NCBI RefSeq assembly: GCF_903815225.1
Contig: NZ_LR813084.1
Span: 5,914,001 to 5,978,000 of the forward strand
DNA length: 64,000 nt
Reading direction: 5' to 3'
From: Delftia tsuruhatensis
GTDB taxonomy: Bacteria > Pseudomonadota > Gammaproteobacteria > Burkholderiales > Burkholderiaceae_C
In this document: positions 59,160 through 64,000 of the stretch, piece after piece
Position numbering within the stretch: position 1 is the stretch's first letter
Layout: the number at the start of each line of letters is the position of its first letter
Notes under the pieces: generated by a model
Database searches by the model: none
What the model was told of the DNA's origin: nothing
What the model saw: only the letters and a program-made list of their open reading frames with translations
Translations under genes and position numbers: made by a program

Positions 59160-59756
59160 ATGACCGCCTTGCCCCGCTGGATGAAGACAGCCGCCCTGGC
59201 CGTGGCCCTTGCAATGCCGCTGGCAGCGGCGGCCCAGGAGCCGGCGCGCACCGTGGGCGGCGTGGCCTACCCGGTCCAGGCCGGCGTGGGCGGGCAGACG
59301 CTGCAGCTCAATGGCGCAGGCATACGCTACAAGGCCATCTTCAAGGTCTACACTGCGGGCCTGTACCTGGAAAAGCCGGCCGCCAGCCTCCAGGAGATCG
59401 CCGCCCTGCCAGGGCCCAAGCGCGTGAGCGTGACCATGCTGCGCGAGATCGACTCGGCCGAGCTGGGCAAGCTGTTCGCGCGCGGCATCGAGGACAACAT
59501 GGAGCGCGCCCGCTTCTCGCGCCTGGTGCCCGGCGTGCTGCGCATGAGCGACATCTTCACCCAGCACAAGAAGCTGCTGCCCGGCGAGAACTTCTCGGTG
59601 GACTGGGTGCCGGGCCAGGGCGCCCAGGTCTTCGTCAAGGGCCAGGCGCAGGGAGCGCCCTTCCAGGAGCCCGAGTTCTTCCAGGCCCTGCTGGGCATCT
59701 GGCTGGGCCCGCACCCGGCCGACGATCAGCTCAAGAAGGCCTTGCTGGGCGGCTGA
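59160..59756 (+). CDS. Chalcone isomerase-like domain protein, secreted
   Basis: A 198-residue protein. The signal peptide is WMKTAALAVALAMPLAAAAQ. The mature part is a bacterial chalcone isomerase-like domain: GGVAYPVQAGVGGQTLQLNG, YKAIFKVYTAGLYLEKPAAS, LREIDSAELGKLFARGIEDN and EPEFFQALLGIWLGPHPADD. These bacterial proteins are probably periplasmic lipid- or fatty-acid-binding proteins, not flavonoid enzymes. AGGAGA lies before the ATG. It converges on the sensor kinase gene with a 31-base overlap. Confidence 0.85.
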   Translation: MTALPRWMKTAALAVALAMPLAAAAQEPARTVGGVAYPVQAGVGGQTLQLNGAGIRYKAIFKVYTAGLYLEKPAASLQEIAALPGPKRVSVTMLREIDSAELGKLFARGIEDNMERARFSRLVPGVLRMSDIFTQHKKLLPGENFSVDWVPGQGAQVFVKGQAQGAPFQEPEFFQALLGIWLGPHPADDQLKKALLGG

Positions 59757-61138
59757 GCCGGCGCGGGTGGCCGCCCGTCGAAGCGCACCCGTATTTCCAG
59801 GCCCACGGCGCCGGGCAGGGCCGTGAGCGTCCAGCCATGGGCCTGGGCGATCTCCAGGCAGATCGGCAGGCCCAGGCCCGCGCCCAGGTCACGCCGCTCG
59901 CTGCTGCGCCAAAAGCGCTCGAAGATGCGGCCCAGGTCCTCGGCCGCGACGCCCCGGCCCTGGTCCGCCACCCAGAAGCCATCGTTCGACGCCCGCACCG
60001 TGACTGTGCCGCCCGGCGGGCTGTGCTGCACGGCGTTCTCGATCAGGTTCTTGAGCAGCACGAAGAGCGCGCCCCTGTCGGCATGCCAGGCGTGGGCGCC
60101 GTCCTGCACTTCGCAGTCGATCCGGACGCCGCATTTTTCCGAGGCCCGGGCCATGAAGTCGCAGACCTCGCCAATGATGGCTTGCGGCGCAATCTCATCC
60201 ATGCGGTAGCGCTGGTGTTCGCAGACCTCGGCCAGGTGCAGCAGCTGCTGCACCTGGCGGGCCATGTGGTCCACGTCCTTGAGCAGTTCGGGGCTGCGCC
60301 GCTCTTCGGGTTCGAGCTCGATCTGCACGCGCATCAGCGCCAGCGGCGTCTTGAGTTCGTGCGCAGCCATGGAAAGGAATTCCTGCTGGTTGCGGAACCC
60401 GGCCTGCAAGCGGTCCAGCACATGGTTGAAAGCCTCGACCAGGGGAGCGAACTCCCGGGGCAGGTCCTTGGCCTTCAGGCGCGTGTCCAGGGTCTGCGGA
60501 GTGATGCGCTGCGCATCCCGGGCGGCCACGCCCAGGGGCCGCAGCATGCGCTGCAGCGTGCGGTGCGTGGAGACCAGGAACACCACCAGGAAGACCACGC
60601 CGATGGCCACCATGCCGCGCCACAGCGCCGGCAGGCCCACCGACTCGCGCAGCCAGTCCACCATGCGGTCGCTGACGGCCACCTGCACATGCCAGGTCAT
60701 GCCATCGTGGACCAGCGTCGCGGTCCCGGCGCGCATGACCACGCCACCGCGCTCGTAGGCAAAGGCCTTGAGCTGCGGATCAAAGCCCTGGCCGTTCTGC
60801 GTCAGCGGCTGCATCTCGCCGTTGGGGGCGAATACCACGCGGCCTTCGGCGTCGGTGATCCTCAGCTGCATTTCCTCGCCCAGGCTGGTCAGCATCCAGC
60901 TCTTGAGCTCGCGCTCGCTGAATCCCTGCGGTACGCCGTCCGCGCCGAAGCGTACCCATTCGGCGACCTTCTCGGCCGCATGTCCCATGCCGCGCTGCAG
61001 CGCATAGCTGTCGAAGGGCTTGGCCATGAGAATGACCAGCGCGCCGACCAGCAGCGCGCTGAGCGCCATGCTCAACCCATAGACGGCCAGCAGCCGCGAG
61101 CGCAGGCTACCGGGCCAGCACAGGTTCGCGAAGCGCAT
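59726..61138 (-). CDS. Two-component sensor histidine kinase
   Basis: A 470-residue inner-membrane kinase. It has two membrane segments (about 18-38 and 175-192) around a periplasmic domain of 135 residues. A HAMP-like linker follows, then the phospho-acceptor His260 in EFLSMAAHELKTP. The ATP-binding boxes are NLIENAVQHSPPG, VADQGRGV, FERFWRSS and GAGLGLPICLEIAQAHGW. Overall it resembles PhoQ/QseC-type kinases. It overlaps the response regulator gene by 32 bases. The signal is unknown. Confidence 0.92.
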   Translation of the reverse strand: MRFANLCWPGSLRSRLLAVYGLSMALSALLVGALVILMAKPFDSYALQRGMGHAAEKVAEWVRFGADGVPQGFSERELKSWMLTSLGEEMQLRITDAEGRVVFAPNGEMQPLTQNGQGFDPQLKAFAYERGGVVMRAGTATLVHDGMTWHVQVAVSDRMVDWLRESVGLPALWRGMVAIGVVFLVVFLVSTHRTLQRMLRPLGVAARDAQRITPQTLDTRLKAKDLPREFAPLVEAFNHVLDRLQAGFRNQQEFLSMAAHELKTPLALMRVQIELEPEERRSPELLKDVDHMARQVQQLLHLAEVCEHQRYRMDEIAPQAIIGEVCDFMARASEKCGVRIDCEVQDGAHAWHADRGALFVLLKNLIENAVQHSPPGGTVTVRASNDGFWVADQGRGVAAEDLGRIFERFWRSSERRDLGAGLGLPICLEIAQAHGWTLTALPGAVGLEIRVRFDGRPPAPAQPPSKAFLS

Positions 61139-61793
61139 AGCCTTGCCCCCGGATGTTGACGATCTCCAGGCAGGAGCCGGCGGCCGCCAGCTTGCGGCGC
61201 AGCCGATGCAACGCCACATCGAGCGCGTTGGGCGTGACCACGCTGGACATGCCCCAGGCCGCGGCCTCCAGCGCCGGGCGCCGCACCGTGGCCCCTGCCT
61301 TGCGCACCAGGCTGAGCATGATCTGCAGCTCCGCCGGCGGCAAGGCGATGGTGGCGCCCGCGCACTGCATGCAGGCCTGCTGCGGGATGATGCTGATGTC
61401 GCCCAGCGCCGGAGCCAGCTCCTGCACCAGGGCCGGCCGGCGCAGCAGCGCGCGCACGCGGGCGATCAGTTCCTCCATGGGGAAGGGCTTGGTCAGATAG
61501 TCGTCGGCGCCGGCCTCCAGCCCACCGACGCGGTCGCTGAGCGCGTCACGGGCCGTGAGCATGAGGCAGGGCGTGGAACGGCCCGCGGCGCGCAGCCGCT
61601 GCACCAGCTCCAGGCCGTCGCCATCGGGCAGGCCGCGGTCGATGACGATGACGCCATAGTCGATTTCCTGCAGGGCCAGCCAGGCCGGAGCGATCTGCTG
61701 GAAGACATCGGTCTCGATGCCTGAATGGGCCAGGGACCGGGCGACCAGCGCAGCCAGCCGTGCATGGTCCTCAATTAAAGCGATGCGGTTCAT
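61107..61793 (-). CDS. OmpR-family response regulator
   Basis: A 228-residue response regulator. Receiver residues are Glu8-Asp9, the phospho-acceptor Asp52 in VIVIDRGLPDG, Thr80 in LMLTARD, and Lys102 in LTKPF. The C-terminal winged helix ends in HRLRRKLAAAGSCLEIVNIR, GQGYALREP. It overlaps both neighbours: the kinase by 32 bases and the TetR-like gene by 23. Confidence 0.93.
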   Translation of the reverse strand: MNRIALIEDHARLAALVARSLAHSGIETDVFQQIAPAWLALQEIDYGVIVIDRGLPDGDGLELVQRLRAAGRSTPCLMLTARDALSDRVGGLEAGADDYLTKPFPMEELIARVRALLRRPALVQELAPALGDISIIPQQACMQCAGATIALPPAELQIMLSLVRKAGATVRRPALEAAAWGMSSVVTPNALDVALHRLRRKLAAAGSCLEIVNIRGQGYALREPVLAR

Positions 61794-62271
61794 GGTTTGC
61801 GTCGTTCCCGCACAGGGACAGCAGATGCTCCCGGACCCCGGCGATGCGCTGCGCCGCCATGGGTTCCACCAGCACGTGGATGACCCACAGGTCCTCGACC
61901 ATGGCCCGGCACTGCAGGGCGATGTCCTCGGGCACCAGGTCGTCCGCGCACGCGGCATCCACGAAGTCGAACCAGATGTTCTGGAATCTCGCCCGCGTCA
62001 GCAGCTGCGCGGCCGTCTTCTGGCCACGTCGGCGCGACAGCGCATGCGCGCACACGCAGCGCACATAGGCGCGCAGATGCCGCGCGGGCCCAGGTGGCTC
62101 CCCGGCCAGCACCTGCAGCAGGTCCTCGCGGAACTGCAGGATCACCCGCTCGAAGATCGCCTCCAGCCGCGCGGCGCGGTGCAGGCTGCAGTCCTGGAAG
62201 CGCGCGCCCAGGGAATACGCCTGACCGGCCGCCTTGATACCTATCACGTCCTGGTAGATGGAGCCTTGCAT
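61771..62271 (-). CDS. TetR-like protein with degraded DNA-binding domain
   Basis: A 166-residue protein (195 from an ATG at 62358). The C-terminal 120 residues read like a TetR-family ligand/dimer domain (ARLEAIFERVILQFREDLLQ, LRAYVRCVCAHALSRRRGQK, VEDLWVIHVLVEPMAA). The N-terminal part, where the helix-turn-helix should be, reads IKAAGQAYSLGARFQDCSLH and lacks a proper first helix and recognition helix. The reading of 166 residues is short for TetR (about 190-220). It overlaps the response regulator, so the three are one operon. It may be a non-DNA-binding partner, or a decaying gene kept by coupling. Confidence 0.6.
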   Translation of the reverse strand: MQGSIYQDVIGIKAAGQAYSLGARFQDCSLHRAARLEAIFERVILQFREDLLQVLAGEPPGPARHLRAYVRCVCAHALSRRRGQKTAAQLLTRARFQNIWFDFVDAACADDLVPEDIALQCRAMVEDLWVIHVLVEPMAAQRIAGVREHLLSLCGNDANHEPHRFN

Positions 62272-62452
62272 TGCGATTGCACGTTCTTGCACGTTCTGTC
62301 GTTTCAAGCATCCTCGGGCCGGCCACGAAGCCCGCAAACCCTTGGGGAAAACAGCCATGCTCCACGAGAGCGTCTTACTGGCGACTTACCGGCCATCAAA
62401 TTCGCCAGGGAAATGCGGAAATATGCAATCGGCCGGCTCCATCAATATCGAC

Positions 62453-63145
62453 TCAAACTTCCTCCTGCCAGCCAGAAACATGGCGAACCAGTGCCCACTG
62501 TGCCAGCCACAGGGCGAAATAGCCGAAAGTCTCCACCAGCTCCTCGAGCACGATCACCTGAAAATCGAACCAGTGCTGAAGGAATATGAAACCATGTCCT
62601 TCCGCATTGGTTGAAATCACCATCGCCACGATGAAAAGCACCAGGCTGAATACCGGTATTGCACGCTCGCGCACCATGCGTTTGAAAACCCTGTTCCAGA
62701 GGTCATGGCGCACGAACCAATAGCAGCACAGCAGCAGCATGCCGCCGACCACCCACTTGACGGCGGGCCTGTACCACAGGACCTGGGAGCTGATCACCGG
62801 ACCCCACTTGCCTGCACCGATGCTGGGCAGGAAGGCCGCTCCCCAGGCCAGCTCCCGCCCCAGGAAAGCCAGCCAGAACAGGGCCGCGATCCACCACAGC
62901 GGGGCCGCGATGGCCCCTTTCTGACTGCGTGCCGCGACCAGGGCGGCGCCCATGCCCAGCAGCAGGGTCACGGCCTGTATGTTCTCCAGCAGGCCATTTT
63001 CCCAGCCCACGCTCTGCGGCAATACAAAAGTCAGGGGAAAACTCAGCAGCAGCCCTGCCAATATCGCCAGATTCCACAGCCGCAGCCAGTAGTCATCATG
63101 GTCTCCGGAAGCGGGTATTCTTTTTATTTGATTCGAAGCAGGCAT
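62453..63145 (-). CDS. Unknown integral membrane protein
   Basis: A 230-residue protein with about six hydrophobic segments (LWNLAILAGLLLSFPLTFVL, IQAVTLLLGMGAALVAA, APLWWIAALFWLAFLG, VKWVVGGMLLLCCYWFV, IPVFSLVLFIVAMVIST, ETFGYFALWLAQWALV). Charged residues stand in or beside them: GRELAWG and VLEELVETFGY. I do not recognise the family. Composition and the flanking gaps are poorer in G/C than the rest of the window. It is on the same strand as, and between, the TetR-like gene and the spermidine-synthase-like gene, but is not closely spaced with either. Confidence 0.7.
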   Translation of the reverse strand: MPASNQIKRIPASGDHDDYWLRLWNLAILAGLLLSFPLTFVLPQSVGWENGLLENIQAVTLLLGMGAALVAARSQKGAIAAPLWWIAALFWLAFLGRELAWGAAFLPSIGAGKWGPVISSQVLWYRPAVKWVVGGMLLLCCYWFVRHDLWNRVFKRMVRERAIPVFSLVLFIVAMVISTNAEGHGFIFLQHWFDFQVIVLEELVETFGYFALWLAQWALVRHVSGWQEEV

Positions 63146-63375
63146 CTGATACAGGGCGACTGGCGCTTTCTCTGGCTATATGGTTCTTGCAAGCACTCAA
63201 TATCCGGAAAAATCATATTCCGGAGTTTGAAAATGGAGGGCGGACGGGCCGTCCCACCGTTTTTCATTACATCAGACTTGCAGCCAGATTGCATCAGTGT
63301 GACAAATATGCCCTGCCAGGCGCGCTGCCGGCCCGCAGCCCGGCCACGCGATCGCAGCCAGGTGGACGCAGGGGT

Positions 63376-64000
63376 TCAGGCCCAGCGGATGGCGCGGACC
63401 TGCGGCGCGGCCCGTACCAGATCGCGGAAGTAGCCGGGCAGCGCGAACAGGGCCGGATGCACCTCGGCGTTGTAGTAGCGCAGGTCGGGCAGCCGGCGAT
63501 CGGCCAGGCGCTGGCGCAACTGGGCAGGCGTCGGCGCCATGGCATCCAGCGTGTCCGAAGCCACGGCCAGGCCCCAGTAGGCGCCATACAGGGGAATGTA
63601 GAGGCCGTAGCAGCGCACGATGGCGAAGCGCTGGCGCAGGCTGGCCACCAGGCCGGCGACCTGGGCCCCGTGGAACACGGGACTGCCCAGATGCAGCACC
63701 AGGGCGCCGCCCGGCGCCAGCACGCGCTTCATGCGTGCCAGTGCAACATCGGAGTAGAGCGCGCTGGCGGGCGTGTCGGGATCGGTGAGGTCCATCAGCG
63801 CCAGGTCGAAGCGTTCCTCGGTGTGCTCGACCATGACCATGCCATCGCCTATGCGCAGCTGCAGGCGTGGATCGTCGAAGACCCCCCGGTGGACCTGCCG
63901 CAGATGGGTGCGGGCGGCCTGGACCACGGCCTCGTCCAGCTCGGCCACCACCACCTGCTCCATGGACGGGTGCTTGAGCAGCTCCTCGGCCGCGCCGCCA
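63376..64000 (-). CDS. Spermidine synthase-like protein, partial (5' end outside window)
   Basis: The C-terminal 207 residues or so are visible; the N-terminus lies beyond the right edge. The fold is a SpeE-type Rossmann methyltransferase-like domain: GGAAEELLKHPSM, then EQVVVAELDEAVVQAARTHL, then LALMDLTDPDTPASALYSDV (in place of the usual DSTDPxGP), then LAPGGALVLHLGSPVFHG. It matches polyamine aminopropyltransferase-like proteins. The changed D-x-T-D-P region means that the substrate may differ. Confidence 0.8.
   Translation of the reverse strand, partial: GGAAEELLKHPSMEQVVVAELDEAVVQAARTHLRQVHRGVFDDPRLQLRIGDGMVMVEHTEERFDLALMDLTDPDTPASALYSDVALARMKRVLAPGGALVLHLGSPVFHGAQVAGLVASLRQRFAIVRCYGLYIPLYGAYWGLAVASDTLDAMAPTPAQLRQRLADRRLPDLRYYNAEVHPALFALPGYFRDLVRAAPQVRAIRWA

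Noticed and set aside
58791-59714. Minus-strand open frame over the repeat-like spacer and the chalcone isomerase-like gene
   Set aside because: Its translation matches the pattern of dispersed-repeat text, and it is antisense to a gene with a clear signal peptide and family motifs.
1-64000. tRNA, rRNA, CRISPR, insertion sequences, integrases
   Set aside because: None was recognised on either strand, so the inferred inserts have no visible mobility genes.

Overview
The window is GC-rich chromosomal DNA from a betaproteobacterium, most likely Comamonadaceae of the Delftia/Comamonas/Acidovorax group. The reasons are strong third-position G/C in nearly all genes, four Bug (TctC-type) solute receptors, a tricarballylate-type tcuAB pair, a trpG-trpD-trpC-ung neighbourhood, and a phasin/DUF3141/phosphotransacetylase/acetate kinase cluster. 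I see no rRNA, tRNA, CRISPR array, transposase or integrase. The family assignment is inference.

Layout. 1-14.6 kb is a catabolic region for carboxylic acids: CoA-transferase, citryl-CoA lyase-like protein, acyl-CoA ligase and a Bug receptor, then IclR and LysR regulators, tcuA-tcuB with a second Bug receptor, an AhpD-like protein, a third Bug receptor and an FMN hydroxy-acid dehydrogenase with a divergent LysR gene. 13.6-20.9 kb is a LacI-controlled sugar ABC importer followed by a ketose 3-epimerase-like protein and a small-molecule kinase. 20.9-22.1 kb is a lower-GC insert with a GHKL ATPase and a STAS-like protein, closed by a strong hairpin. 22.2-25.8 kb holds a gamma-glutamyltransferase, a fourth Bug receptor and a LysR gene. 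26.3-28.3 kb is a four-gene module with an Arf/MglA-like GTPase and two roadblock-type proteins. A Crp/Fnr regulator, a lipoprotein alkyl sulfatase and ung follow.

32.0-34.8 kb (minus strand) is trpC, trpD and trpG, preceded by an unannotated 17-residue leader peptide with tandem Trp codons. trpE and a chorismate mutase lie 20 kb away at 54.6-56.5 kb, also behind a candidate leader peptide. Between the two trp parts lie a TelA/XpaC-type envelope module (34.9-39.5 kb), a cysteine-free protein of unknown function, and a long plus-strand run: fabI, outer-membrane factor, membrane-fusion protein, RbbA-like double ABC ATPase/permease, ABC permease, phasin, DUF3141, MaoC-phosphotransacetylase, acetate kinase. 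That run is preceded by an FNR-type site placed at about -41.5 from a good -10 element, so it looks oxygen-responsive.

56.8-58.7 kb is a tightly coupled operon: a Phd/YefM-like antitoxin, a PIN-like protein that has lost acidic residues, and a patatin phospholipase. Its promoter carries a perfect palindrome between -35 and -10. This is my strongest candidate for an undescribed system. The window ends with a chalcone isomerase-like protein, a two-component system whose first gene is a TetR-like protein with a degraded DNA-binding domain, a membrane protein of unknown function and a partial spermidine-synthase-like gene.

Start codons were chosen from ribosome binding sites, gene overlaps and family N-termini. 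Family calls come from motifs I can read, not from a database search.
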